Source: Fructilactobacillus lindneri DSM 20690 = JCM 11027 (lineage in GTDB: Bacteria > Bacillota > Bacilli > Lactobacillales > Lactobacillaceae). From it: DNA of 64,000 nt. The translations under genes and the position numbers were made by a program. This document shows, piece after piece, positions 25,939-34,510 of the stretch; positions within the stretch are counted from its first letter, which is position 1, and every line of letters starts with the position of its first letter. The stretch covers positions 248,001-312,000 of the forward strand of contig NZ_MIYK01000010.1 in the NCBI RefSeq assembly GCF_002907375.1, written 5' to 3'. The notes beneath the pieces are model-generated. The model did not search any database. It had not been told where the DNA came from and saw only the letters and a program-made list of their open reading frames with translations.

Positions 25939-26340
25939 TTGGAAGATAATATACAGCTTGGTAACTCGGCTTTTGATAAGATGATGTTTACTTTAAAGAC
26001 GCCAGTTACTAAGGAAAATCATAAAGATTATAAATTCATGGAATACCAAATGGATGAGATTGCCGATGGAATTTGGGCAATGCCGGTTTATATGACGGAA
26101 AATGATGATTTTACATTGTTTTTTGTAGTTACTAAAATTAAGACAGGTGAAACAGTAATGGCCTTTTCAGAAGGAATCTTAGGTACAAAAGGCGATTTTA
26201 ATTTAAGTCAGCCGATGAATACCGGAACTGGATTAAACTTGTTAACTAAACATGATAAGGAACGAGCAGAGAATGTTTTACACTTTTTAAACCAAATTGC
26301 CAAAGCCGGTGAAGGCAATTGGCGGATTGTTGAAGAATAA
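25939..26340 (+). CDS. Conserved hypothetical protein (133 aa), TTG start
   Basis: A 133-residue soluble acidic protein with segments NHKDYKFMEYQMDEIADGIW and NDDFTLFFVVTKIKTGETVM. No signal peptide, helix-turn-helix or catalytic motif is seen. I do not recognise a family with certainty. It begins at TTG 25939 behind AAAGGGGAAAG; there is no ATG at the front of the frame before residue 15. It lies 20 bp after the pseudouridine synthase and 14 bp before the nucleoside deoxyribosyltransferase gene, so the three form a likely operon. Codon use equals that of its neighbours. Confidence 0.75.
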   Translation: MEDNIQLGNSAFDKMMFTLKTPVTKENHKDYKFMEYQMDEIADGIWAMPVYMTENDDFTLFFVVTKIKTGETVMAFSEGILGTKGDFNLSQPMNTGTGLNLLTKHDKERAENVLHFLNQIAKAGEGNWRIVEE

Positions 26341-26354
26341 TAAGGAGAATTAAA

Positions 26355-26795
26355 ATGGCACAAATTTATTTAGCAAGTCCGTTTTTTAGTGAAGAACAAA
26401 TTCAACGGATTGAAGTAGTGGAAAAAGCACTTACTAATAATCCGACGGTAGCAGATTTTTATTCACCTCGTAAACACCAAGAGGCGAAGAATAAAGAGTT
26501 TACTAAACCCTGGGCTAAAGAAATTTATCAACGCGATATTGAAAATATTGAAGCAGCTGATGCAGTAGTTGCTGTGATTGATTTTGTAGGTGACAATGTT
26601 GATAGTGGAACAGCCTATGAAATTGGTGCAGCAGTTCAAATGGGCAAACCAGTTGTGGTTTTCCAACAAAAAGATAATACTGTTAATTTAATGATCTCTG
26701 AAAGCCTGCATGCGTATTTGAAAACTGGTGAAGAAGTAGAAAAATATGATTTTAGCAAAATACCAGCTAATGAATATGATGGTGATTTTATTTAG
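26355..26795 (+). CDS. Nucleoside 2-deoxyribosyltransferase
   Basis: A 146-residue cytosolic salvage enzyme that transfers deoxyribose between purine and pyrimidine bases. It starts MAQIYLASPFFSEEQIQRIE, typical of the family. The flexible loop is DFYSPRKHQEA. The catalytic glutamate is E89 in DSGTAYEIGAA, and D68-type aspartates lie in DAVVAVIDF. Length is slightly below the usual 150-160. It is close to the lactobacillar NDT/PtdA type. The RBS is AAGGAG. It is positioned as the third cistron after the pseudouridine synthase. In a strain with a broken purine pathway, this enzyme and the kinase at 34.5 kb would matter for nucleotide supply. Confidence 0.88.
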   Translation: MAQIYLASPFFSEEQIQRIEVVEKALTNNPTVADFYSPRKHQEAKNKEFTKPWAKEIYQRDIENIEAADAVVAVIDFVGDNVDSGTAYEIGAAVQMGKPVVVFQQKDNTVNLMISESLHAYLKTGEEVEKYDFSKIPANEYDGDFI

Positions 26796-26825
26796 AGAAG
26801 TCGATTGTAAAAAGGAGACTTTGAA

Positions 26826-27719
26826 ATGGATCAAGAACAATTGTCTGGACGGCGCTTTTTAGAAGTGACAGTGTTAAATGCTTTAATTACTGTATTTGAA
26901 TTTGTCGGTGGACTTCTTTCGGGGAGTTTATCGTTATTGTCGGATGCCGTTCATAACTTAGGTGATTCTTTATCAATTATATTTAGTTATGTTGCACACG
27001 TGATTAGTAAAAGGAAACAAACCAAGACCAACACTTATGGATTTAAACGAGCTGAGATTCTTTCGGCGCTTTTTAATGCAATTTTTCTGATAATTCTTTC
27101 AGTTTTCTTGATTTTTGGAGCCATTGATCGCATTCAGAATCCGGAAAAAATTAATGGCTTAGTTATGCTAATAGTTGCAGTAGTTGGAACAGTTGCCAAT
27201 CTGATTTCTACACTGTTATTAAGTAAAGGTGCGAAACATAACTTAAATATGAAAGCCACCTATCTTCACTTACTAAGCGACACTCTTTCTTCAATGGGTA
27301 TTATCGTTGGAGGAATTTTGATTGAGCTTTTTAATTGGACCATTATTGATCCTATTATTACCATTTTAGTGGCTTGCTATATTTTATGGGAGAGCTTGCC
27401 TGTACTTCACAAAACAATTGCAATCTTGATGGAATGTGCACCCAAACTTGACTATGCTGGAATTAACCAGGATTTGTTGAAGATTGATGGTATTACTAGG
27501 GTGCACCACGTGCATGCATTGATGGTTGATGAAAACAGTATTGTATTTTCGGCGCATGTAAATATGGAAAATATGCAGCTTAATCAAGTACAACATATTT
27601 ATGACCAGATTAATCAGTTATTAAAAGGAAAATACGGTATTGATCATGTTACCATTCAGCCTGAAACCACTCATGGTGAAGATGAAGACTTTTTTTATGA
27701 TAAAGATAAAGATATTTAG
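26826..27719 (+). CDS. Cation diffusion facilitator family transporter (CzcD-like)
   Basis: A 297-residue membrane protein with six helices that exports zinc, cobalt, manganese or iron in exchange for protons. The metal site is formed by LLSDAVHNLGD (H-x3-D, near 38-48) and YLHLLSDTLSSMG (H-x3-D, near 147-160). The loop RKQTKTNTYGFKRAEILSAL and C-terminal cytosolic domain (INQDLLKIDGITRVHHVHAL, near 220) are typical of CDF. It ends in an acidic tail with few extra histidines. The metal is likely zinc, as in CzcD/ZitB, but this is inferred. The gene starts 30 bp after the NDT gene with AAAAGGAG and is followed by a strong terminator. Confidence 0.9.
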   Translation: MDQEQLSGRRFLEVTVLNALITVFEFVGGLLSGSLSLLSDAVHNLGDSLSIIFSYVAHVISKRKQTKTNTYGFKRAEILSALFNAIFLIILSVFLIFGAIDRIQNPEKINGLVMLIVAVVGTVANLISTLLLSKGAKHNLNMKATYLHLLSDTLSSMGIIVGGILIELFNWTIIDPIITILVACYILWESLPVLHKTIAILMECAPKLDYAGINQDLLKIDGITRVHHVHALMVDENSIVFSAHVNMENMQLNQVQHIYDQINQLLKGKYGIDHVTIQPETTHGEDEDFFYDKDKDI

Positions 27720-27740
27720 AAAGTTATAGCTTATTTGAGA

Positions 27741-27792
27741 AAAAGATTCCAGCTAAAAGTTAGGAAAATAATTTTTAGCTGGAATCTTTTTA
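27741..27792 (+). terminator. Terminator of the CDF gene
   Basis: AAAAAGATTCCAGCTAAAA and TTTTAGCTGGAATCTTTTT form a perfect 19-bp stem. Confidence 0.92.
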
Positions 27793-27806
27793 ATGTTTTA
27801 ATAAAA

Positions 27807-27846
27807 AAGAACTTATTATGATTTAAAATCGAATAAGCTCTTTAAA
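27807..27846 (-). terminator. Terminator of the 115-aa gene
   Basis: AAAGAACTTATT pairs with AATAAGCTCTTT; the T-run follows on the minus strand. Confidence 0.75.
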
Positions 27847-27868
27847 ATAATCAAGATTTCGTATTTTA

Positions 27869-28216
27869 TTAAAGGGTAGCATTTGGGTCTAATTTGTTAG
27901 TTTCAGAAACGTACCATTCACTCCAATCAGTAGTAGGATTACCATTATCAAAGTAAGTTTGTGGTAATTCGCTCATTAAAGTGTGATAGTCATCATTGTT
28001 AAAGTTAATGACATATTCGTATAAATCTTCTGGAATTTTGTTGCTAGCAGTATTAATCGTACGATTGATGTCTGCCATAACATGATTCATATCAAAGATG
28101 GTCATAACGTCTAATTCTTTGTTACGAAGTAGGCCAATATAAAATGGAACGAATTCATTAATTGCTTTTTCCTGTGCTTGTGAACTTAAGTCTTTAAATG
28201 ATAAATTATCACTCAT
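27869..28216 (-). CDS. Hypothetical acidic protein (115 aa)
   Basis: A 115-residue soluble protein rich in D, E and N. Segments are SFKDLSSQAQEKAINEFVPF, DMNHVMADINRTINTASNKI and FNNDDYHTLMSELPQTYFDN. No membrane segment, signal or known motif is seen, and I do not recognise the family. ATG 28216 has a strong AGGAGG and its own terminator, so it is a real single gene. It stands between a metal exporter and a ThrE-type exporter, neither of which implies a function for it. Confidence 0.75.
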   Translation of the reverse strand: MSDNLSFKDLSSQAQEKAINEFVPFYIGLLRNKELDVMTIFDMNHVMADINRTINTASNKIPEDLYEYVINFNNDDYHTLMSELPQTYFDNGNPTTDWSEWYVSETNKLDPNATL

Positions 28217-28371
28217 ACAATTTCCTCCTGTGTTTCGAACGCAACTTGTATGTTAATTATAGCGGTATCTACTTAATACGTAAAATGATTTTTTAAAGAT
28301 GTTTAAAATTCTGATTATTTATAGTAAGGTTTTACATGGAAGAATAATTCAAAAGAAAGCTGGTGAGTCAA

Positions 28372-29148
28372 ATGGCAGAAAAACATGAATCCAAAAATTC
28401 ACGAGAATATAAAAATAAAGTAGTGCAGACTTGTCTATTGGCTGGAAAAATTTTAATTGAAAACGGATCCGAATTAAATCGAGTTTCGGATACAATTAAA
28501 CGAATTGCAAGAAATGCAGGGTTAGATGATTTGCATGCTTATGTAACGATTACCGGGTTGATGATTTCTGCCAATGATGAAGCTGGCGCACAAATTAGTG
28601 AAATTGAAAAACGTAATTTTGATTTACGGCGTATAGCAGCAGTTAACCGTCTTTCACGGCAATTTGCTGCCCATAAAATATCCTTGGATCGTTTTTATAG
28701 CTTATTAAAAAAGGTCGAGCACATTGGATTTTATTATCCATTCTGGATGATGCTTTTGTCAGCTGCTTTACTATCTGGCTGTATTACGGTGGTGTTTAAT
28801 AATGATATTCATGATTTCCTTATCACTTGCTTGGTTGGAATGTTAGGCTGGTGGATTTTTCATGCTATCGTTTCACGGGTTAATGCAAGTTTTATTAGTG
28901 AATTTGTGGCGGCAGCCGCCATTGGAGCTATGGGAATCTTAGCGGTTCGTTTTGGTTTAGGTCAGAGTACCGATAACATTATTATTGGGTCAGTAATGCC
29001 GCTGGTTCCTGGAGTTCAAATTACTAATGCGGTACGAGATTTAATCACTGGAAACTTGATTAGTGGTCCAGCGCGTGGAATTGAAGCGTTGATTTGTGCT
29101 TGTGCTCTTGGATTTGGAGTATCTTTGTCATTAGTTTGGTTAGGGTAG
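28372..29148 (+). CDS. ThrE-family threonine/serine exporter, large subunit (DUF1212)
   Basis: A 258-residue protein. The N-terminal cytosolic domain carries VVQTCLLAGKILIENGSELN and RVSDTIKRIARNAG, the ThrE/DUF1212 signature. Four to five helices follow (residues about 125-255), including VPGVQITNAVRDLITGNL. In many Firmicutes ThrE is split into this larger part and a small membrane part, which follows here after 11 bp. Together they may export threonine, serine or other small molecules. ATG 28372 is chosen; GTG 28363 is an alternative three codons upstream. Family membership is firm; the substrate is uncertain. Confidence 0.85.
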   Translation: MAEKHESKNSREYKNKVVQTCLLAGKILIENGSELNRVSDTIKRIARNAGLDDLHAYVTITGLMISANDEAGAQISEIEKRNFDLRRIAAVNRLSRQFAAHKISLDRFYSLLKKVEHIGFYYPFWMMLLSAALLSGCITVVFNNDIHDFLITCLVGMLGWWIFHAIVSRVNASFISEFVAAAAIGAMGILAVRFGLGQSTDNIIIGSVMPLVPGVQITNAVRDLITGNLISGPARGIEALICACALGFGVSLSLVWLG

Positions 29149-29159
29149 GGAGGAATTAA

Positions 29160-29672
29160 ATGCATTTATTAATTGTAATATTAGGCGTTTACGTTGCTAC
29201 CTTAGGTTTTGCAATCTTAATCAATGTTTCGCCAAAAGCTTTAAATCTTGGTGGATTGGTGGGAGTAGCCGGATATTTGGTTTATTTGGCTTACTTTACC
29301 TTTATTGGTGGATATGTTGGAGCAAATGTTTTCGGGGCTTTTACCATTGGAATTTGCGGTATGCTAGCAGCTAAATATAAAAAAATGCCAGTCATTATTT
29401 TTAATATCCCAGCTCTAGTGCCATTAGTTCCTGGAGGTCAGGCTTATCAAGTTATGAAATATGTAGCTATGAATCGCCCCCATTTGGCGTTCTTTTATTT
29501 GATGCAAGTCTTGATGATTGCTGGAGCTCTCGCAATGGGATTCCTGCTATCGGAATTAGTGATTCAGTTATATAATTATTTAAAACGAAATCTAAAAAAA
29601 GAAGAAAAAGCGCATAAGCGTTTTTTCTTCTTTTGGTTTAAAGATGTAAAAATAATCCGAGTCCAAAACTAA
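29160..29672 (+). CDS. ThrE-family exporter, small subunit (DUF3815-like)
   Basis: A 170-residue membrane protein with four to five helices: MHLLIVILGVYVATLGFAIL, GGLVGVAGYLVYLAYFTFIG, FNIPALVPLVPGGQAY (matching VPLVPG in the large subunit) and AFFYLMQVLMIAGALAMGFL. It partners with the gene 11 bp upstream. The last 25 residues (from KKEEKAHKR on) are encoded by what is clearly a terminator hairpin (29597-29634), and the frame overlaps the 3' end of the convergent DUF1634 gene by 35 bp. Family members usually end near residue 150. A lost stop codon is therefore possible. Confidence 0.82.
   Translation: MHLLIVILGVYVATLGFAILINVSPKALNLGGLVGVAGYLVYLAYFTFIGGYVGANVFGAFTIGICGMLAAKYKKMPVIIFNIPALVPLVPGGQAYQVMKYVAMNRPHLAFFYLMQVLMIAGALAMGFLLSELVIQLYNYLKRNLKKEEKAHKRFFFFWFKDVKIIRVQN
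29597..29634. terminator. Bidirectional terminator inside the 3' end of the small exporter gene
   Basis: AAAAGAAGAAAAAGCG and GCGTTTTTTCTTCTTTT pair around CATAA (one mismatch slip). It lies within the last codons of the plus-strand gene and downstream of the minus-strand DUF1634 gene. Confidence 0.75.
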
Positions 29673-30042
29673 AAATTAAAATTATCAAAACCACTGAAGT
29701 AATAATAACGTAGAGGTGGTCATGTTCTTTATAAAAAGAATAAATTGAAACGATTACTCGTAAGACTGGAGTTAAGATTAAAGCAAAAATTCCGAGCATC
29801 ATGATGGAATAAGGCTTCATTTCGATAATTCCAGTAATAATTTGGGAAAATGATTTAGCATAATATCCTTTGGGGTAACCAAAACTATCTTTGATAATGT
29901 ATAAAAACAGACCAATTATCATGATGATTGCTGAGACGATTACTCCCCAGCGTAAAATGTTACCAATCGTATATTCAATGCGATTCATTGATGATTGTGA
30001 ATTATTTTGATTGACAGTCTGTTTTTCTGGATTTTTTTTCAT
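29638..30042 (-). CDS. DUF1634 family membrane protein
   Basis: A 134-residue protein with three predicted helices (about 30-55, 75-95 and 110-132) and a polar N-terminus. The segment NRIEYTIGNILRWGVIVSAI then IMIIGLFLYI is the DUF1634 pattern. These proteins are almost always encoded next to a TauE/SafE exporter, as here: its ATG overlaps the TauE stop (TAATG). It is thus a likely accessory subunit of that exporter. Function is unknown. Confidence 0.82.
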   Translation of the reverse strand: MKKNPEKQTVNQNNSQSSMNRIEYTIGNILRWGVIVSAIIMIIGLFLYIIKDSFGYPKGYYAKSFSQIITGIIEMKPYSIMMLGIFALILTPVLRVIVSIYSFYKEHDHLYVIITSVVLIILIFSFGLGLFLHL

Positions 30043-30887
30043 TAAATACTCACCCCAAATCCTTTGAGAATCATTTGTAATCCTAGATAGATTAAGATGG
30101 GAATGAAAATAATTCTAATTAGTTTAGAAGGCATGATTTGCATGACTCTTGAACCAACTGCAGCTCCGACAATAATACCGAGAGCCATTGGAACCGCAAT
30201 TTGGGGTAGAATTGATCCATTGAAAAAATAAATAGTAGCACTTGCCGCTGCTGTAACCCCCATCATAAGATTACTTGTAGAACTGGATGGTTTTAATGGC
30301 ATCTTCATGAACGTATCCATGGCAATCACCTTGAAGGCGCCAGAACCAATTCCTAACAAACCACTGGCAATTCCAGCTCCAAACATAATTCCTAATCCAG
30401 TTGGAACATTAGTAACCTTATAGTCAACGTTTTTTTTCAAGTTTTTATCATAATATGAGCCATTTAATTTCAGCTCTTGAGCCAGTTTGTCATCAGAGTT
30501 AGCATTGGTTTCAATCTGTTTCCCACGTAATTTGCGAATCATGTTTGCACCAGAAAAAAAGAGAAGCAGACCAAACATAATATATAAAAAGATAGGATTA
30601 ACAACTCCTGTTAATAATGCTCCAACGATTGCTCCGATTGAGGTTGCAATTTCTAAAAACATGGCTACTCGAAGATTTAAGACATTATCTTTTAAGTAAG
30701 CAATTGTAGCACCGGAACTAGTTGCAATGACTGCAATGATACTGGCTCCAATGGCATATTTAATATCAAGACCAAAGCCAAGTGTTAAAACGGGGGTGAT
30801 AATCATCCCGCCGCCAATTCCGAGAATTGATCCTAAAATGCCAACGAAGACGCCTACGAATAGCATAATTAAAATACTATTAAGCAT
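30042..30887 (-). CDS. Sulfite exporter TauE/SafE family protein
   Basis: A 281-residue transporter with eight to nine helices in two repeats. Repeat one is VGVFVGILGSILGIGGGMII and TPVLTLGFGLDIKYAIGASI; repeat two is GLGIMFGAGIASGLLGIGSG and FKVIAMDTFMKMPLKPSSST. Between them, a hydrophilic linker (about residues 120-160) is longer than usual. The family moves organosulfonates, sulfite or other anions. The translationally coupled DUF1634 gene supports the subgroup without naming the substrate. An ATG at 30887 follows AAGGGAG. Confidence 0.87.
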   Translation of the reverse strand: MLNSILIMLFVGVFVGILGSILGIGGGMIITPVLTLGFGLDIKYAIGASIIAVIATSSGATIAYLKDNVLNLRVAMFLEIATSIGAIVGALLTGVVNPIFLYIMFGLLLFFSGANMIRKLRGKQIETNANSDDKLAQELKLNGSYYDKNLKKNVDYKVTNVPTGLGIMFGAGIASGLLGIGSGAFKVIAMDTFMKMPLKPSSSTSNLMMGVTAAASATIYFFNGSILPQIAVPMALGIIVGAAVGSRVMQIMPSKLIRIIFIPILIYLGLQMILKGFGVSI

Positions 30888-31018
30888 TTTTGAACTCCCT
30901 TTTAATTTAATTTTATACTACTAATTTTATTAAATTTTTATTGTGATTACTAGCGCTTATATTTAAAAATAACTATTTATGGTACACTTTAATTATATAT
31001 TTCGCGGAGGTAAGCGAT

Positions 31019-31684
31019 ATGATAATTAAAAAGGACCCTAGTCGTCCGTATAAGTTAAGCATCTCATTAGTTATAACTATTTTGCTAGCGATAGCGGTTA
31101 AAATGAGATTTGGATTTATTGATTTTTTGGATACTATCATTGTTGGTAGTGTGCAACATGGCCAATCAGGTTTTGAAACGAAACTTTTTACTTTTATTAG
31201 TTTTTTGGGCAGCCCGAAGATGGATATTCTTTGGATGTTAGTCATTGCATTTATTTTATGGGGATTTCGTTATAAAGTTCCGGCGTTTTTCGCATTATTT
31301 TTGATTATTAGTGGAAACGTAGTGGCGTTCTTAGTAAAACACATTGTAGCGCGTCCTAGACCTAGCATGCATTTAGCTAAAGATACTGGTTTTAGTTTCC
31401 CTAGTGGACATGTCGTTGGAACCTTTTTTGTTATTAGTGTGTTATGGATTATCGTGGCACCAATGCTAAAAAAAGAATCAAGTGTTTGGATTATGAGAAC
31501 TGCTTTAGGAATTTGGCTTATTTTGGTAATGGTTTCTAGAGTTTATTTAAATGCTCATTTTCCTTCTGATGTAATTGGTGGAGCATTCTTTGCTTATACT
31601 TGGTTACAAATTTGTGAGTATTTATATGTACGTTATGCACCGGAATTAAGTGAGCGACGAGTTTTTATTCGTTCGTTGTATTAA
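31019..31684 (+). CDS. PAP2-family membrane phosphatase
   Basis: A 221-residue protein with six helices. The phosphatidic-acid phosphatase type 2 motifs are all present: KHIVARPRP (KX6RP), FSFPSGH (PSGH) and SRVYLNAHFPSDV (SRX5HX3D). Such enzymes dephosphorylate undecaprenyl pyrophosphate (BcrC/PgpB-like) or phosphatidylglycerol phosphate at the outer face of the membrane. The exact substrate is not decidable. The start ATG 31019 follows CGGAGG. A perfect terminator follows, and the gene is monocistronic. Confidence 0.9.
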   Translation: MIIKKDPSRPYKLSISLVITILLAIAVKMRFGFIDFLDTIIVGSVQHGQSGFETKLFTFISFLGSPKMDILWMLVIAFILWGFRYKVPAFFALFLIISGNVVAFLVKHIVARPRPSMHLAKDTGFSFPSGHVVGTFFVISVLWIIVAPMLKKESSVWIMRTALGIWLILVMVSRVYLNAHFPSDVIGGAFFAYTWLQICEYLYVRYAPELSERRVFIRSLY

Positions 31685-31692
31685 ATAATGAG

Positions 31693-31724
31693 AGTGATAA
31701 ATTCAACTGAATTTATCACTTTTT
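31693..31724 (+). terminator. Terminator of the PAP2 gene
   Basis: AGTGATAAATT and AATTTATCACT pair, then TTTT follows. Confidence 0.88.
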
Positions 31725-31852
31725 GTTTACGCTAATTTTTAACAAATCTGAAGCTTATTTTTATTAATAAATTATTATTTTCTATCTTGGCAATTAATTA
31801 TTGTTCTCTTATCTTAATGTGGATTAGATGGTGTAATGTTTTTGTTTCGATA

Positions 31853-31886
31853 AAAAAGACTTAATTCATTTGAATTAAGTCTTTTT
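31853..31886. terminator. Terminator of tRNA-Asn
   Basis: AAAAAGACTTAATTCA and TGAATTAAGTCTTTTT pair perfectly. It lies 3' of the minus-strand tRNA. Confidence 0.85.
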
Positions 31887-31891
31887 AGTAA

Positions 31892-31965
31892 CTGACGTGG
31901 CTGGGCTCGAACCAGCGACATCCTGATTAACAGTCAGGTGTTTCTACCAACTGAACTACACGTCA
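31892..31965 (-). tRNA. tRNA-Asn (GTT), with one extra base
   Basis: On the minus strand the acceptor TGACGTG/CACGTCA pairs. The anticodon arm is CCTGA-CTGTTAA-TCAGG with anticodon GTT, and the T arm is GCTGG-TTCGAGC-CCAGC. Discriminator G; no encoded CCA. The length is 74 nt, and the D-stem to anticodon-stem join reads GAAACA where GAACA is expected: one added A (plus-strand TTT for TT near 31942). This may disturb folding or be a homopolymer error. Confidence 0.88.
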
Positions 31966-32024
31966 ATATTTAAGTTTTTACAATCATAGCATGGCCTCCT
32001 ATGGACGTCAATAAAAATTTGAAA

Positions 32025-32579
32025 TTATTTAACAATTTTGGCTCCTAGGACATTTTTAAAATGATTTAAAGCAAATTGTTGATTTTTAGGATCAAAGCTA
32101 GCAATTGCATTTTCGTGAATTACTAATTCATAATTTAAATTATAAGCACTAATTGCAGTATGCAATACGCAAATATCTGATGACACTCCAACTAAATGAA
32201 GCGTATCGATATGATGTTCACGTAAGATTAAGTCTAAATCAGTTCCCACAAATGAACTATACCGAGTTTTATCCATTAACCAAACGTTTTCAAGATGTTT
32301 ATGATTTTCATACCATTGATTTAAGTTGCCGTATAGTTTCCGTCCCCAAGAATTACGAATGTTATGGGGTGGGAATAATTTAGTTTCTGGATGATAAGAA
32401 TCGTCTTTTTGGTGTACGTCAGTTGGCAAAATCACAAGATCACCGTTATTTTTAAATTCTTCAGCCAACTTGATAATTTCTGATTCACAAGCCTGTCCTG
32501 CTTTTCCTAAAGTTAAAGCACCATTTTCTGCTACAAAGTCATTGGTATAATCAATAATTAACAAAGCTTTTTTATTCAT
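32025..32579 (-). CDS. Nicotinamidase-like isochorismatase-family hydrolase
   Basis: A 184-residue cytosolic enzyme with the cysteine hydrolase triad: D10 (ALLIIDYTNDF), K104 (LMDKTRYSSF) and C137 (GVSSDICVLHTA). D54, H56 and H72 (LPTDVHQKDD...PPHN) fit the metal site of nicotinamidases. So it likely deamidates nicotinamide to nicotinate for NAD salvage, although other isochorismatase-like amidases share the triad. The length fits PncA. It is a single gene on the minus strand, with CATGTT... upstream and GGGGGC as RBS. Confidence 0.85.
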   Translation of the reverse strand: MNKKALLIIDYTNDFVAENGALTLGKAGQACESEIIKLAEEFKNNGDLVILPTDVHQKDDSYHPETKLFPPHNIRNSWGRKLYGNLNQWYENHKHLENVWLMDKTRYSSFVGTDLDLILREHHIDTLHLVGVSSDICVLHTAISAYNLNYELVIHENAIASFDPKNQQFALNHFKNVLGAKIVK

Positions 32580-32660
32580 AACGTGCCCCCTAATATAATT
32601 TTATTGTCAGTATAACAGATGATTAACCATGAGCATGTCCACATGAATTATAAAAGAGTA

Positions 32661-32689
32661 TTGCATTCATTTTAATAAGAACTTATACT
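32661..32689 (+). promoter_or_regulatory. Promoter of the lysine riboswitch / permease unit
   Basis: TTGCAT (32661-32666), 17-bp spacer, TATACT (32684-32689), about 25 bp upstream of the riboswitch. Confidence 0.75.
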
Positions 32690-32712
32690 AAAGATAATTG
32701 AATAATAAATTT

Positions 32713-32934
32713 AAGAAGAGGCGCAGCTTTTATTAGTAACAATTTTGAGACTTACTAGGTTGATGACAGATTGTAAAAGGGAAAGCTGCCGAAACAAAAT
32801 AAATGGTAACTATTTTGTTGGGGTTTGATTTAATAAATCAAACACTGTCGTATTGTAAAATACGGAGCGCTTTTAAAACTAGAAATTAGTGTATTTTAGT
32901 GGGCTCTTCTGAATTAATTCAGAAGAGCCTTTTT
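32713..32934 (+). ncRNA. Lysine riboswitch (L box) with terminator
   Basis: Conserved blocks in order are AGAGGCGCAGC, TTAGTAAC, AAGGGAAAGCTGCCGAA, GTTGGGGTTTGATTTAATAA, ACTGTCG and GGAGCGC. They match the L-box aptamer with its five-way junction. The terminator hairpin GGCTCTTCTGAATT/AATTCAGAAGAGCC with a T-run (32902-32934) acts as expression platform. Lysine binding would end transcription before the permease. Confidence is high. Confidence 0.93.
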
Positions 32935-32972
32935 AGTTTTTAGCGTTTGCTTAAAAATAGGAGGATATATTG

Positions 32973-34430
32973 ATGGCTGAAAAAAAAGAACATGTAAAGC
33001 GTGGATTAAAATCACGTCATGTTTCAATGATTGCCTTAGGTGGTTGTATTGGAACCGGATTATTTGTTGCTAGTGGAGCAGCAGTGCACAATGCTGGACC
33101 TGGAGGTGCCTTAGTCGCTTATGTTTTGATGGGGATTATGGTTTATTTTTTGATGACCAGTTTAGGAGAAATGGCAACTAATCTTCCGGTTTCTGGATCA
33201 TTTTCTACTTATGCTACGAAGTATGTTGATCCAGCAATGGGATTTGCGATGGGATGGAATTACTGGTTTAACTGGGCAATTACAGTTGCAGTCGATATTT
33301 CCACGGTTGCGCTAGTAATGGCTTTTTGGTTTCCTCATCTGCCTGCATGGATTTGGAGTGCGGGAGCGTTAGCAATTATTTTTACAATTAATATTTTAGC
33401 GGTTTCAGCTTTTGGGGAAACAGAATTTTGGATGTCGTTAATTAAGGTAATTACGATTTTTATCTTTTTAGGTGTTGGTTTTTTAACTATTTTGGGAATT
33501 ATGGGAGGACATGCCACTGGGTTAAGTAATTTTACCTATAAACAAGCTCCTTTTGTAAACGGGATTCCTGGAATTATTAGTGTATTTGTTGTTGCAGGAT
33601 TTTCATTTCAGGGAACTGAGTTAGTTGGAATTACAGCTGGAGAAGCTGATGATCCACATAAGAGTGTTCCGAAAGCAATTCATGAAGTATTTTGGCGAAT
33701 TATTTTATTTTACTTTTTAGCTATTTTTGTGATTGCTGCTATTATTCCATATACTAGTCCTGATTTGTTAGGTTCCTCAGCTTCTGACGTTGCAATTAGT
33801 CCGTTTACAATTGTATTTAAACGTGCTGGGTTAGCAGCGGCAGCTAGTGTAATGAATGCAGTTATTTTAACTTCTGTGATTTCTTCTGCTAATTCCGGAA
33901 TGTATGCTTCCACAAGAATGTTATATTCTATGGCTGATGAAGGATATGCACCAAAACTGTTTGGCAAAGTAAATAAACGCGGCATCCCAGCAGCCGCATT
34001 ATTAGCTACTACGGTAGTTGCATTGTTGACATTTTTAACTAGTTTTGTAGGTCCCAAAATTTATCTTTGGTTAGTTGCTGCTTCTGGTTTAACAGGTTTT
34101 ATTGCCTGGTTTGGGATTGCACTGTCACATTATCGTTTTAGACGAGCTTTTATTAAGCAGGGTCATACCCTAGACGAACTAGAATATCACGCTACTTTAT
34201 TCCCAGTTGGACCAATTATGTGTTTGATACTATGTATTGTAGTAATTTTTGGTCAAGATATTGGTGCTTTTGCTAATGGAGATTGGTTTGAAATTGCTAT
34301 CACGTATATTAGTGTTCCATTGGTAATTATCTTATTCTTTGCTTACAAGTTTACGCATCATACTCATTTGATACCGCTAGACGAAATTGATGTGTCGCCA
34401 GCTAATCTTGAAAATGAAAACAAAAAGTAA
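32973..34430 (+). CDS. lysP: Lysine-specific permease (AAT family)
   Basis: A 485-residue transporter with 12 helices. The N-terminal pattern KRGLKSRHVSMIALGGCIGT then GLFVASGAAVHNAGPGGALV and the helix-6 region GFSFQGTELVGITAGEADDP are typical of LysP. The lysine riboswitch directly upstream makes lysine the substrate with good confidence: the gene is on when lysine is scarce. A cytosolic C-terminal tail (HHTHLIPLDEIDVSPANLEN) is charged. ATG 32973 has AGGAGG at 8 nt; TTG 32970 is the alternative. Confidence 0.93.
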   Translation: MAEKKEHVKRGLKSRHVSMIALGGCIGTGLFVASGAAVHNAGPGGALVAYVLMGIMVYFLMTSLGEMATNLPVSGSFSTYATKYVDPAMGFAMGWNYWFNWAITVAVDISTVALVMAFWFPHLPAWIWSAGALAIIFTINILAVSAFGETEFWMSLIKVITIFIFLGVGFLTILGIMGGHATGLSNFTYKQAPFVNGIPGIISVFVVAGFSFQGTELVGITAGEADDPHKSVPKAIHEVFWRIILFYFLAIFVIAAIIPYTSPDLLGSSASDVAISPFTIVFKRAGLAAAASVMNAVILTSVISSANSGMYASTRMLYSMADEGYAPKLFGKVNKRGIPAAALLATTVVALLTFLTSFVGPKIYLWLVAASGLTGFIAWFGIALSHYRFRRAFIKQGHTLDELEYHATLFPVGPIMCLILCIVVIFGQDIGAFANGDWFEIAITYISVPLVIILFFAYKFTHHTHLIPLDEIDVSPANLENENKK

Positions 34431-34510
34431 AAAGATAAACTAGCTTTTGATTTTTAATGATACAATTAAAAATGCGAGTTAAGCGAATGTCGTTAAAAGG
34501 AGATAATCAA

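Noticed and set aside
30973-31245. 90-codon minus-strand frame over the PAP2 gene start
   Set aside because: It lies opposite a clear PAP2 protein and its promoter.
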